A stretch of 64,000 nucleotides of DNA. It comes from Pseudothauera hydrothermalis (GTDB lineage Bacteria; Pseudomonadota; Gammaproteobacteria; Burkholderiales; Rhodocyclaceae). The notes under the pieces were generated by a model. It was not told the DNA's origin and made no database searches. It saw only the letters and a program-made list of their open reading frames with translations. This document shows, in pieces, positions 1-8,528 of this stretch. The first letter of the stretch is position 1, and the number at the start of each line of letters is the position of its first letter. The position numbers and the translations under genes were made by a program. Location: NCBI RefSeq assembly GCF_003345255.1, contig NZ_CP029331.1:186001-250000 (forward strand), given 5' to 3'.

Positions 1-542
1 AGGCCGTAGTCGTCGTCCTGGTAGAGCAGGCAGGTGCGCGCATAGCCTTTGGTTTGCACCATGTGCCGGGTGGCGGCTTCCATGTAATCCCTATAGGGCG
101 CGAAGATCTGGAACTTGAGCGGGTGCAGCGGGGCGTAGGTCGATTCATGCGGCGAGAAAGGAAATAGATGCGCCCGCCCGGCTTCCACGATCATCGGCAT
201 GGTGGCCATCACCACCGGGGTGCCTAGGTTGGCGAGAAAAGCAAACGCCCGGTCGCGTTGCAGCAGCTTACGCGCCGCCAGCACGGCCTTTTTGGGGTCA
301 TAGGCGGCGTCTTCGACCACCAGCCGCAGTGTGCGGCCGTACAGGCCGCCGGCGGTGTTGACCTCTTCGAAGCGCATCAGCATGCCGTCTCGCACCGGCG
401 CGCCGAGCATGGCAACCGGGCCGGACAAGTCCTGAATGCTGCCGACGACGATTTCGTCGCGGCTCACACCGGGCGTCTGCGCCGCGGCCGACAGGGCCAG
501 CAGTGCAAAGGTTGCGGCGAGCAAGGCAGGGAAACGGATCAT
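1..542 (-). CDS. Branched-chain amino acid-type ABC transporter substrate-binding protein (partial)
   Basis: Only the N-terminal 180 residues are inside the window; the gene runs off the left edge. It starts at ATG 542-540 with a signal peptide (MIRFPALLAATFALLALSAA, then AQTPGV), so the product is periplasmic. The mature part begins with the typical LivJ/Peripla_BP_6 pattern: an IVVGSIQDLSGP strand-loop, a GGLYGR motif and a VEDAAYDP segment. These proteins capture branched-chain amino acids, amides or aromatic acids and hand them to LivHM permeases. livM and livH lie just upstream on the same strand, which supports the role. The ligand cannot be read from this fragment. Confidence 0.88.
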   Translation of the reverse strand, partial: MIRFPALLAATFALLALSAAAQTPGVSRDEIVVGSIQDLSGPVAMLGAPVRDGMLMRFEEVNTAGGLYGRTLRLVVEDAAYDPKKAVLAARKLLQRDRAFAFLANLGTPVVMATMPMIVEAGRAHLFPFSPHESTYAPLHPLKFQIFAPYRDYMEAATRHMVQTKGYARTCLLYQDDDYG

Positions 543-635
543 GGCGGACCTCGATGAGTTTCTACACCGAAGGTCGCATTATCCAGTGATTCATAATTAT
601 GGCTAGCGCCGGCATGCCTGCGTGGGGACGGAAGA

Positions 636-1592
636 CTAGCTGCCCGCCAGTCCCTGTGGGCGCCATCGCACCACCGCCACCAGCACCACGCCGAATAACA
701 GCAATTCCAAGCCCGCGGTGTTGGCCAGATCGGCGGGCAGCAGATCGCGCAGCACGGCGATCGACTGCGGGATGGCCACGATCACCAGCGCGCCCCATAG
801 CGCGCCGGCCAGATGGCGGACGCCGCCGATGAACGCCAGCATCAGCAATTCGAACGACAGCAGCAGGCCAAACTGCTCCGGGCTGAGAAAGCCGATCCAA
901 TGCGCGTACAGCGCGCCGGCCAGCCCAGAGAGGCCGCCGCCGAGGATAAAGGCTGCGCGTTTGACGCGCACCCGGTCAATACCGCAGGCTGCGGCCGCGT
1001 CCTCGTCGGCGCGTACCGCCCGCCAGGCGCGGCCCAGCCGCGAATCCACCCAGCGTTGGCAGGCCCACCACGCCAGCGCCAGTGCCAGGGTGCTCACCAG
1101 CGCCTGCGCTGCGGCACTGTCCGCGGTGAAGGGGCCAATGACCAACGCCGGCACGCCAAGACCTGCCGCGCCGCCGGTCAGCGTGCGCCAGCGCACCAGC
1201 ACCTCTTCGACGATCAGCGCAAAGGCCAGCGTGCTCATGGCAAAGTACAAGCCGCCCAGGCGATGTGCCGGCAGACTGGCGAGCCAGCCGCCCGCAGCAG
1301 CCACCGCGATGGCCAGTGGCAGCGATAGCGCTGCAGGGACGCCGTGGCGGACCAGCAGGCCCTGGGTGTAGGCGCCCAAGGCGAGCAGGGCGCCTTGTCC
1401 CAGCGAAATCTGTCCGGCCTGACCGACGATCAGCACCACGCCGAGTCCGGCAATCGCAAACGTGGCCACCAAGGCCAACTGGCCCAGCGCGTAGTCCGCA
1501 CCCAGGAACGCCGCCAATGCAGCGCCGGCAGCGAGCAACAGGGCAGCGTGCCTGCCGCGGCCGGGTTTGCCCGGGCTCCCGCGCGGCGTCAT
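636..1592 (-). CDS. livM: Branched-chain amino acid-type ABC transporter permease LivM
   Basis: A 318-residue, strongly hydrophobic inner-membrane protein with the LivM layout: about eight membrane segments and the family stretch GQAGQISLGQGALLALGAY near residues 50-70. A cytoplasmic loop GRAWRAVRADEDAAAACGID carries the coupling EAA-type motif that touches the ATPase. The ATG (1592-1590) overlaps the livH stop as ATGA, so the two genes are translationally coupled. A much longer in-frame reading upstream has no family support and was rejected. No ATPase genes (livG, livF) are in the window; they may lie beyond the left edge. Confidence 0.92.
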   Translation of the reverse strand: MTPRGSPGKPGRGRHAALLLAAGAALAAFLGADYALGQLALVATFAIAGLGVVLIVGQAGQISLGQGALLALGAYTQGLLVRHGVPAALSLPLAIAVAAAGGWLASLPAHRLGGLYFAMSTLAFALIVEEVLVRWRTLTGGAAGLGVPALVIGPFTADSAAAQALVSTLALALAWWACQRWVDSRLGRAWRAVRADEDAAAACGIDRVRVKRAAFILGGGLSGLAGALYAHWIGFLSPEQFGLLLSFELLMLAFIGGVRHLAGALWGALVIVAIPQSIAVLRDLLPADLANTAGLELLLFGVVLVAVVRWRPQGLAGS

Positions 1593-2467
1593 CCGCGTAG
1601 CCTCCCGAATGCTGAGCCCAGACCCTGAGGACACAGGAACAGCGCCGCCATCAGCAGCAGGTAAGGCACCAGGTCTTTGATCCCTTCCGGCAACACCAGC
1701 CCGGCCAGGGCCTCGGCCAGGCCGAGGAAGATGCCGGCCGCCAGGGCGCCCGGCAGGCTGGTCAGGCCGCCCAGTACAGCGGCTGGAAAAGCCTTCAGGG
1801 CGACCAGCCCCATGCCCAGATGTACAAAGGTGATCGGCGCCAGCAACAGGCCGGCAAAAGCCGCCAGTCCCGCGCCCAGCGCCCAGGCCAGGGTGTGCAT
1901 GGCGGCCACCGGCACACCCATCAGCGCAGCGGCGCGGGCGTCTTCCGCACAGGCGCGCAGTGCAAGCCCCACGCGGGTGTGGCGAAAAAACAGTGTCAGC
2001 GCAACCGCTACCGCCACGGTGGCCAGGATGACCGCCGCATGGGCCGGCGCCACGGCCAGGTGGCCCAGGCGTAACGGTTCCTCGCCAAAAGGCAGGGCAA
2101 GCCGGTGCATGGACTGACTGGCTGCGGGGATGGTCGCGACCGCCCCGCGCAACACCAGACCGATGCCGAAAGTCAGCAGCACCGCGGTCAGATGCGGCTG
2201 GCCGAGCGCGCGGCGCAGTATGCTGCGCTCCAACCCGGCCCCCAGGGCGACCATGCCGGCCAGCCCGACCGGCACGGCCAGCGCCAGCGGCCAGCCTGCG
2301 CCGGCGTTGAGTGCCAGCACCGCAAAGGCGCCCAGCATCAACAGTTCCCCCTGCATGAAGCTCACCGTTGCGGTGGCCTTGTAGATCAGCACGAAGGACA
2401 GCGCCACCAGCCCGTAGACACAGCCGATGGCCAGGCCGCTGGCGAGCACCTGAAGAACGCTCTGCAT
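1589..2467 (-). CDS. livH: Branched-chain amino acid-type ABC transporter permease LivH
   Basis: A 292-residue inner-membrane permease with the LivH signature N-terminus (SGLAIGCVYGLVALSFVLIYKAT) and the following FMQGELLMLGAF segment. The coupling loop reads TRVGLALRACAEDARAAALMGV, around residues 165-186. It pairs with LivM to form the translocation channel for the binding protein encoded downstream. It starts at ATG 2467, about 40 bases after the flavoprotein stop, so a common transcript with that gene is likely. This operon type often carries amides or aromatic acids instead of leucine, so the substrate is open. Confidence 0.92.
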   Translation of the reverse strand: MQSVLQVLASGLAIGCVYGLVALSFVLIYKATATVSFMQGELLMLGAFAVLALNAGAGWPLALAVPVGLAGMVALGAGLERSILRRALGQPHLTAVLLTFGIGLVLRGAVATIPAASQSMHRLALPFGEEPLRLGHLAVAPAHAAVILATVAVAVALTLFFRHTRVGLALRACAEDARAAALMGVPVAAMHTLAWALGAGLAAFAGLLLAPITFVHLGMGLVALKAFPAAVLGGLTSLPGALAAGIFLGLAEALAGLVLPEGIKDLVPYLLLMAALFLCPQGLGSAFGRLRG

Positions 2468-2508
2468 GGGGCCGAAGAATAGCCGATTGCGCGCCCGCGG
2501 GCGCTGCC

Positions 2509-3477
2509 TCAGGCCAGTGCTGCGCTGGGCGGCAGTGAGCAGGCGGCGCGGTACTCGGCCACCAGGCGGTCGACCAGCTCGGCCACTGGCGGCACGTCGT
2601 GGATGGTGGCCACGCCGTGACCGGCGCTCCAGACGTCGCGCCAGGCGCGTGCCTCGTCGGCAACACCGTGAAGTTTGCCTTTACCGAAATTGACCGAGAG
2701 CTGTTCGCGGTCAAAGCCGGCGCGCGCCAGGCTGGGCCACAAAAAGTTGGCGTTGGTGCCCGAAATGGCATCGGTATAGACCACGTCACTGGCGCTGCAC
2801 TCGACCAGCATGGCTTTGTACGCCTCTTGTGCCATTGATTCGCGGGTGGCGATGAAGCGAGTGCCCATATAGGCGAAGTCAGCCCCCATGATTTCGGCGG
2901 CGCGCACGCTGGCGCCATCCGAGATACTGCCGGCGAGTGCCAGCGCGCCGTCCCAGAACTCGCGGATCTCGCGGATCAGGCTGAACGGGTTTTGAGTGCC
3001 GGCGTGCCCGCCTGCGCCGCCGGCGACTGCAATGATGCCGTCGACCCCGGCGGCTATCGCTTTTTTCGCGTGATACGCGTGAATGATGTCGGCAAAGACC
3101 AACCCGCCATAGGCATGCACGGTTTTCACCACTTCGCCGGGGTGGCCAAGACTGGTGATGACCAAAGGCACGCGATGCTTGGCGACCAGGGCGAGGTCTT
3201 CGGGCAGGCGTTCATTGCTCGGGTGCAAAATGAGGTTGACGCCAAAGGGCGCCACCGGTGCGCCGGGATGAGCGGCGCGATGGGTTTGCAGTTCTGCGTT
3301 GATACGCCCGAGCCACTCATCCAGCTGGGCGGCAGGACGCGCATTGAGCGAAGGGAAGGTGCCGGCCACGCCGGCTTTGCAGGCTGCGATCACCAGCTCG
3401 GGGCCGGACACCAGGAACATGGGCGCGGCAATCACCGGCACCCGCAGGGTGCCGCGAAAAGCGTTGGGTACGGTCAT
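2509..3477 (-). CDS. Nitronate monooxygenase-family FMN oxidoreductase
   Basis: A 322-residue TIM-barrel flavoprotein of the nitronate monooxygenase / 2-nitropropane dioxygenase family. Family marks are the N-terminal VPVIAAPMFLVSGPELVIAACKAG, the FGVNLILH strand, the phosphate-binding run VAGGAGGHAGTQNPF near residues 150-165 and GADFAYMGTRFIAT near 200-213. Members oxidise nitronates or act as enoyl-type flavin oxidoreductases with FMN. In proteobacteria they often sit in acyl-CoA or aromatic catabolic operons. It lies first in the same-strand run that continues into livHM. A perfect 20-bp inverted repeat sits 76 bases upstream of its start and may be its operator. Confidence 0.85.
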   Translation of the reverse strand: MTVPNAFRGTLRVPVIAAPMFLVSGPELVIAACKAGVAGTFPSLNARPAAQLDEWLGRINAELQTHRAAHPGAPVAPFGVNLILHPSNERLPEDLALVAKHRVPLVITSLGHPGEVVKTVHAYGGLVFADIIHAYHAKKAIAAGVDGIIAVAGGAGGHAGTQNPFSLIREIREFWDGALALAGSISDGASVRAAEIMGADFAYMGTRFIATRESMAQEAYKAMLVECSASDVVYTDAISGTNANFLWPSLARAGFDREQLSVNFGKGKLHGVADEARAWRDVWSAGHGVATIHDVPPVAELVDRLVAEYRAACSLPPSAALA

Positions 3478-3553
3478 GCTGTCTCCTCGTGGTCAGTGGC
3501 AGGCTTGTCGATGGTGCCCGCATCCGGGCCGACTTTAGCACGCTGCGGGTAGA

Positions 3554-3573
3554 ATTCAAACGACCGTTTGAAT
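3554..3573. promoter_or_regulatory. 20-bp inverted repeat, candidate repressor operator
   Basis: The sequence ATTCAAACG-AC-CGTTTGAAT has two perfect 9-bp arms around a 2-bp centre. It lies between the divergent flavoprotein gene (start 3477) and the TRIC gene (start 3627). The size and symmetry fit a TetR-family dimer site, as found in front of acyl-CoA or amino-acid catabolic genes. No TetR gene is in the window, so the regulator is unknown. Confidence 0.5.
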
Positions 3574-3626
3574 GCTGCCCCGCCTCAGTGTCCGGTTTGC
3601 AGGCGACGGTGTTATGCTCCCGCGTC

Positions 3627-4250
3627 ATGTCGATTTCGCTCACTACCTTGCTCTACGGTATCGGCCTGGCCGGAGTGGCGGTCAATGCCGCGGCCGGCGT
3701 GCTCGAGGCCGGACGCAAGCCCTTTGACCTCTTTGGCATGGTGGTGGTGGCGCTGGCCGCGGCCTTGGGCGGCGGCAGCCTGCGCGACATGCTGCTCGAC
3801 CGCAAGGTGTTTTGGATTGCGGACCAAAGCTATTTGCTGGCCGCGGTGCTCGCCGGGCTGGCCACTTTTGCGCTGGCGCGCGTGGTGCGCCTGCCGCCGC
3901 GGCTCTTTCTGCTGCCGGATGCGGTGGGGTTGGCGCTGTTTACGGTGAGCGGTACCCAGGTGGCGCTCTCGCTCGATGCCCCTTGGCTGGTGGCCAGCCT
4001 GATGGGGGTGATCACCGGGGTGTTCGGGGGCATTGTGCGCGATGTGTTGTGCAATGAAGTGCCCCTGGTGTTTACCGGTGAGCTGTACGCTACCGCCTCA
4101 TGGGCGGGTGCTTTGCTGCTGGTGGGGCTTTCCGCCGCGGGGGTTTCCGCCGGCTGGTCGGCGCTGGCGGCCGGCGCGCTGGTGCTGGCGGTGCGCTTGT
4201 TGGCCATCCGTTTCCGCTGGCGGCTGCCGGTGTTTTCCGCGCGTCTGTGA
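3627..4250 (+). CDS. TRIC-type (UPF0126) membrane protein
   Basis: A 207-residue inner-membrane protein made of two tandem UPF0126 repeats. Each repeat has a glycine-rich segment followed by an R-D pair: GGGSLRDMLLDRKVFW near residues 48-63 and GGIVRDVLCNEVPLVF near 131-146. Bacterial members of this family (YicG-like, trimeric intracellular cation channel fold) form trimers that conduct potassium and sodium. The start ATG 3627 is chosen because the protein then opens with a membrane segment; an earlier in-frame start adds a non-conserved, charged stretch. It ends nine bases from the convergent PstS-like gene. Confidence 0.85.
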   Translation: MSISLTTLLYGIGLAGVAVNAAAGVLEAGRKPFDLFGMVVVALAAALGGGSLRDMLLDRKVFWIADQSYLLAAVLAGLATFALARVVRLPPRLFLLPDAVGLALFTVSGTQVALSLDAPWLVASLMGVITGVFGGIVRDVLCNEVPLVFTGELYATASWAGALLLVGLSAAGVSAGWSALAAGALVLAVRLLAIRFRWRLPVFSARL

Positions 4251-4259
4251 TGCGCCGTG

Positions 4260-4685
4260 TCAGCGCAGGCGAAGCAGAATGCGCAGCCCCGCGGTGGTCT
4301 CGTCCTCCGGCAGGTAGCCGATGGCCTTGGGATGAGTGCCGATCCAGCGCCGCACCTCGTCTGTGTCGCGCGCTTCCAAGGGCGGCAGCGCGCGGCCGGA
4401 AAAAACCTGGCGTGACCACCATGCGCGGATCTGGCCAGGATTTTTGCCGGTGAGCAGCAAATAGAACTGGTCGCGCTGGGGGCCGGCCGGCAGGTCGATC
4501 AGAGTGGCGAGACTGCCGTCGGGCAGCGTGTTGCGCCGTCCCAAATACAGTTGTTGCGCTTCTTCCAGGCTCAACTGCGCGAACCCTGCATCCGGGTGGC
4601 CGACGATCACGAATCCGCCTTGTGCTACGGCGTTCGACACGTATCCGCACCACAGTGCGAACAAGGCGACCAGGGCGGAGCGCAT
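4260..4685 (-). CDS. PstS-like small periplasmic phosphate-binding-family protein
   Basis: A 141-residue protein with a signal peptide (MRSALVALFALWCGYVSNAVAQ). The mature part matches short PstS-like proteins: LSLEEAQQLYLGRRNTLPDG, then LPAGPQRDQFYLLLTGKNPGQIRAWWSRQVFSGRALPP and KAIGYLPE near the end. It covers only about half the length of a true phosphate-binding protein and has no Pst permease nearby, so a sensing or accessory role is more likely than bulk uptake. The ATG at 4685 is preferred because a GAGG overlaps the upstream stop at good spacing; a TTG at 4700 is the alternative. It is the last gene of a three-gene unit with the barrel protein and the GGDEF/EAL protein. Confidence 0.75.
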   Translation of the reverse strand: MRSALVALFALWCGYVSNAVAQGGFVIVGHPDAGFAQLSLEEAQQLYLGRRNTLPDGSLATLIDLPAGPQRDQFYLLLTGKNPGQIRAWWSRQVFSGRALPPLEARDTDEVRRWIGTHPKAIGYLPEDETTAGLRILLRLR

Positions 4686-4696
4686 GGCGGTGCGCC

Positions 4697-5905
4697 TCAA
4701 AACACCAGATCCAGGGAAACGCCCACAAGGTGCACGGTGCGTCCGCCGGGCATGTCTTGGCCGCTCGGGAAGAAATTGCCCCAGGCATTGTGGCCGATCC
4801 GGATGCGGCTGAACTCGGTTTTGAGTGCGGCGTTGCGGGCAAAGTCCCAGCGCACGCCCACGGTCAGACTGTGCTGGGTGCCGCGGCGCGAGGCGAGATA
4901 GGCGTCGAAGCCGGCAGCAAGCTGCGGGTCGGCGATCTCGGCCCGAGCAAGCGGGCGTTCTTCGCTCTGTCGTGCGAGGGTGAAAAAGGGCGTGAATGCG
5001 CCCACACGCCGGCCCACGGTCAGATGCCAGGCGCGGGCGCTATTGACGTAACGGTCGGCGCGCCGACGGACGATTTCGGCAATCGTCAGCCATTGGCCGT
5101 CGTCCCAGTGCAGGCCGGCGGCGCTGAAACTGGCGCGGCCATGCTCTCCGGACAACTCGGCGGGCAGCGCGGCCAGTTCGCCGCCGGCCAGTGCCAGGTT
5201 GGCTACCAAGGTGCGGTAGCCGATGTCGCCCCAACGAATCTTCAGCCGTCCTTGACCGTGGCCGAGGAAAACACTGAGCTTGTCTTCGATCAGGCTGACC
5301 GTGAAGCCACGGGCGTTGCGCAGGCGGGCGCGACCATCGTCGGCCAGATCGATGCGGCTGTGGCCGAAATAAGGGCGCAGCTCCAGATCGGCACCATCGA
5401 GCGGTATGCGCAGCAACAGGTCGGCGCCGTCGATATCGCTGAATGGGTTGAGCCCATAGACCTCTTGGGGCGGACGGATCCATGGATTGGCGTAATTGAC
5501 ATACAAGGAATCGGAAAACATGAAAAAAGGCACGCGCACACGTCCGACCCGCAGCGTCAGCGCGGAATTGGGTGCGTAACGCCAGAACGCCCAGCTAAGC
5601 CGGGGGTCATGATTGCCGCGCGGCGTCTCGCGTACCATCCACTGCACGGTGAAGTCGCTGGCGTTGCCCCAATGCACGCTGGCCTGGACGCCTGCCAGAC
5701 TGTCGGTGCCAAGGTCCACCCGCTGCGGGCCCGGCGCATTGACTCCTGAGCGGAAAAACCACAGATCGCCCTCATTGGGGATCAGCGCACCGACGGTGGC
5801 AAAGCCGGACAGTTGCCATAGCGGCGGCGTTTGGGCGACGGCGGCGGATGCGGCCAACAGCATCGGGAGCATGCCGGCGAGCGCGTGAGCTAAATGCAGT
5901 CTCAT
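4697..5905 (-). CDS. Outer-membrane beta-barrel (porin-like) protein
   Basis: A 402-residue protein with a signal peptide ending ASAAVAQ near residue 22. The rest is made of alternating aromatic and polar short strands typical of an outer-membrane barrel (for example WQLSGFATVGALI, LTLRVGRVRVPFF, LELRPYFGHSRIDL), and the chain ends in a hydrophobic VSLDLVF, the C-terminal strand signature recognised by BAM. No TonB box or plug is seen. The ATG overlaps the stop of the GGDEF/EAL gene as ATGA, indicating coupled translation. The ligand is unknown; the neighbouring PstS-like protein suggests an anion. Confidence 0.78.
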   Translation of the reverse strand: MRLHLAHALAGMLPMLLAASAAVAQTPPLWQLSGFATVGALIPNEGDLWFFRSGVNAPGPQRVDLGTDSLAGVQASVHWGNASDFTVQWMVRETPRGNHDPRLSWAFWRYAPNSALTLRVGRVRVPFFMFSDSLYVNYANPWIRPPQEVYGLNPFSDIDGADLLLRIPLDGADLELRPYFGHSRIDLADDGRARLRNARGFTVSLIEDKLSVFLGHGQGRLKIRWGDIGYRTLVANLALAGGELAALPAELSGEHGRASFSAAGLHWDDGQWLTIAEIVRRRADRYVNSARAWHLTVGRRVGAFTPFFTLARQSEERPLARAEIADPQLAAGFDAYLASRRGTQHSLTVGVRWDFARNAALKTEFSRIRIGHNAWGNFFPSGQDMPGGRTVHLVGVSLDLVF

Positions 5906-8436
5906 GGCGAGTTCTCCAGCGGGCATCGGGCGCCCAGTAGGGCTTCTAAGGCGTCGGCATCGAGCGGGCGGGCGTACAGATAGCCCTGTCCCAAATCGCA
6001 GCCCATGGCCTGCAGCAGCGCATGCTGTGCTTCGGTTTCGATACACTCGGCGATCACCTCCATCTCCAGGTCATGCGCCAGTTCGATACTGCGGCGCACG
6101 ATTGCGCCCAGTCTGGCGTCGGAGGTCAGCGTGCGGACAAAGGAACCGTCGAGCTTGAGGGTGTCGCACGGGATGGTGTGCAGGTAGCTCAGCGCCGAAT
6201 AGCCGGTGCCGAAATCGTCGATCAGCACCCTGATGCCGGCGCGCCGCAAGCGGGCCAAGGTGGCGGAGGCTGGCCCGTCCGGCGCCGCGGCTGCGCTTTC
6301 GGTGACCTCCACGCGCAGCACCTCCGGTGGCAAGCCATGCCGGGCCAAGGTGTCCAGCAGTTGTTGCGCCAGATCCGGTATGCGCAACTGGTGCGTCGAC
6401 AGATTGATGCTGACCGGCACAATGCCGCGTCCGCTTTGGGCGTTTTGCCAGCGGCGGATGTCAAGGCAACAGCGTTCGAGCACCTGCAGCCCGAGCGCAT
6501 GAATCAGCCCCAGGTTTTCGGCCAAGGGCACAAAAGACTGCGGGCCGAGGATGCCGCCTTCGCCCAAAGGCCAGCGTACCAGCGCCTCGACACTGGCGAT
6601 CTGTCGATCGGACAAGCGCACCACCGGCTGATAGCGCACCGCCAGGATGCCGTGTTGCAGCGCGGTGCGCAGCTCGGACTCCAGACGCAGGGCGTCCAAG
6701 GTCTGGGTGTGCATGCCGGCTTCGAAGATCGTCACCGCCTCGCCGTTGTCGCCGCGGCGCGCACGGTGCAAGGCGTTGTCGGCATCGCGCAGCAGGGATT
6801 CGGCATCGTCATGATAGTCGTCGGACAAGGCCACGCCGACACGCACCTGCGGGTGCACCGTGTGCCCGGCAAGTGCCGCCGGACGGGCCAGATGCGCACG
6901 CAAGGCCGCAGCAAAGCGCGGCGCGTCGGCGCTCGCGGCGATGCCGTTGAGCAGCACCGCGAATTGGTCACCGCCAATGCGCGCGGCTACGTCGCCGCCG
7001 CGCAGGCGCTCACCGATGCGTCCGGCGATGTGCTTGAGCAGTTGATCGCCGATCAGATGTCCGAAGCCGTCGTTGATCAGGCGGAAACGCTCCAGATTGA
7101 TTGCCAGCACCGCAAAGCGGTGGTGTGGATCGCGCTGCCGCTGACCCAACGCGCTTTTCAAATGCTCGATGAACAGCGCGCGGTTGGGCAAGCCGGTGAG
7201 CGCGTCATGCAAGGCATCGTGGAGAAGTTGTTGCTCGGCCAGACGGCGGGCGTGAATGTCGGCCATCGAACCGGCCATGCGGTAAGCCTGTCCGTGCGCA
7301 TCGCGCAGCGCAACCCCGCGGGTGAGCACCCAGCGATGGTTGCCATCTGGCAGCAGAATGCGGTGTTCGAGCATCAATTGCGCGCTTTCGCCTTTGAGGT
7401 GTTTGCGCAACTGGTCACGGAAATGGGCGGCGTCGTCCGGGTAGAGGTAGTGCTCGATATCGGCGGGTTTGACGCACAGCGCCTGGGTGTCGAAGCCGGC
7501 GATTTCCGAAAAACGCGGCGACAGGTACAAGGTGTCGGCTTGGATGTCCCAGTCCCACAGGCCGTCGTTGGCGCCTTGCACGGCCAGGGCATAGCGTTCC
7601 TCGCTGGCGCGCAGGCGCGCGGCGGTATCTTCCAGTTCGGCGACGCGCCCTTGCAGGCGTTCGGCCATCAGGTTGAAGCGCCGCGCCAGGCTGGCCAATT
7701 CGTCACGGCCGTCTGCGGGCAGACGATGGTCCAGCCGTCCTTCGGCCAGCGCCTGGCTGCCGCTGAGCAGGCGCCCCAGGTTGCGGGTGAGCAGATAACC
7801 GATGAGCGACAGCAGGACAAAAGTCAACATGATTTCGGCCAGCGCGATCAGGGCGCCCTGTTCCAGTATCGCCCGGCGCGCGGCGGTCAGGCTGGATACT
7901 GCCACCCCGAACTGCACAAACCCTACTTGGTTGCGGTCGAGCAAGAGCGGGCGGCGCACATGGATCAGTTCATCGCCGGGGGCGGGCTGCGGGCGGCCGT
8001 CGGCGTCGGTGTGCGGTGACGGCAGGTGCAGCATCGCGGGCCGTCCGGCGCTCACCAGCAGGCTGCCATCCGGGCGGGCGATGCGCACATAAACCAGCCC
8101 TTCTTCGGCGTCGGCGAGCAATTCGCCCAGTACGTCCTGCAGCGTGGCGTAATCGTCTTGCTGACCGTAGGCTACGGCCACCGCGTGCAGCATCGCCGCG
8201 TTTTGGCTGATCAGGTTGTCCACGCTGGCTGAGACCGCGTTGTCCATCAGCCGCACGCTGTTGGCCAGCAGCAGGGCCAGCAGCACAACCTGGACCAGGG
8301 TGCTCGCCAGCAGCAGGCGGATGCGAATCGAGTGCAGGCCGAAAGACTGTGTTCGCAAACGGGAACTCTCGGTGGGCAGATCGGTGCGGGCATCCCGCCA
8401 CGCGCACCAAGACGGTGCTTGCGACGGGGTCCGCAT
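5902..8436 (-). CDS. Membrane GGDEF/EAL protein, probable c-di-GMP phosphodiesterase
   Basis: An 844-residue inner-membrane signalling protein. In order: membrane segment near 40-60, periplasmic sensor domain to about 190, second membrane segment near 193-216, HAMP, PAS (about 275-400), GGDEF (about 410-565) and EAL (about 575-830). The EAL domain has the catalytic set: EALVR, NLS, TES, DDFGTG, the lysine of KLDGSF and ECIE, so it should hydrolyse c-di-GMP. The GGDEF motif reads GGDQF, losing the acidic fourth residue, so cyclase activity is doubtful and a regulatory GTP-binding role is likely. It heads the unit with the barrel and PstS-like genes, which could supply a periplasmic signal. Confidence 0.9.
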   Translation of the reverse strand: MRTPSQAPSWCAWRDARTDLPTESSRLRTQSFGLHSIRIRLLLASTLVQVVLLALLLANSVRLMDNAVSASVDNLISQNAAMLHAVAVAYGQQDDYATLQDVLGELLADAEEGLVYVRIARPDGSLLVSAGRPAMLHLPSPHTDADGRPQPAPGDELIHVRRPLLLDRNQVGFVQFGVAVSSLTAARRAILEQGALIALAEIMLTFVLLSLIGYLLTRNLGRLLSGSQALAEGRLDHRLPADGRDELASLARRFNLMAERLQGRVAELEDTAARLRASEERYALAVQGANDGLWDWDIQADTLYLSPRFSEIAGFDTQALCVKPADIEHYLYPDDAAHFRDQLRKHLKGESAQLMLEHRILLPDGNHRWVLTRGVALRDAHGQAYRMAGSMADIHARRLAEQQLLHDALHDALTGLPNRALFIEHLKSALGQRQRDPHHRFAVLAINLERFRLINDGFGHLIGDQLLKHIAGRIGERLRGGDVAARIGGDQFAVLLNGIAASADAPRFAAALRAHLARPAALAGHTVHPQVRVGVALSDDYHDDAESLLRDADNALHRARRGDNGEAVTIFEAGMHTQTLDALRLESELRTALQHGILAVRYQPVVRLSDRQIASVEALVRWPLGEGGILGPQSFVPLAENLGLIHALGLQVLERCCLDIRRWQNAQSGRGIVPVSINLSTHQLRIPDLAQQLLDTLARHGLPPEVLRVEVTESAAAAPDGPASATLARLRRAGIRVLIDDFGTGYSALSYLHTIPCDTLKLDGSFVRTLTSDARLGAIVRRSIELAHDLEMEVIAECIETEAQHALLQAMGCDLGQGYLYARPLDADALEALLGARCPLENSP

Positions 8437-8528
8437 GACTTCAGTATAAGCGTTGTGGGTACCCGCCGAGCGTGACGGATGTCTGGGTCGGGCGCGGATT
8501 TTTGCCGCTGCGCCGCGCCCGGCGTTCT

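Noticed and set aside
636-2918. A single 760-residue minus-strand reading frame
   Set aside because: Only its last 318 residues match a family (LivM); the rest is the out-of-frame shadow of livH and the flavoprotein gene.
6022-8019. A 665-residue plus-strand frame opposite the GGDEF/EAL gene
   Set aside because: No family resemblance; composition typical of antisense frames in GC-rich genes, and the minus strand has clear domains.
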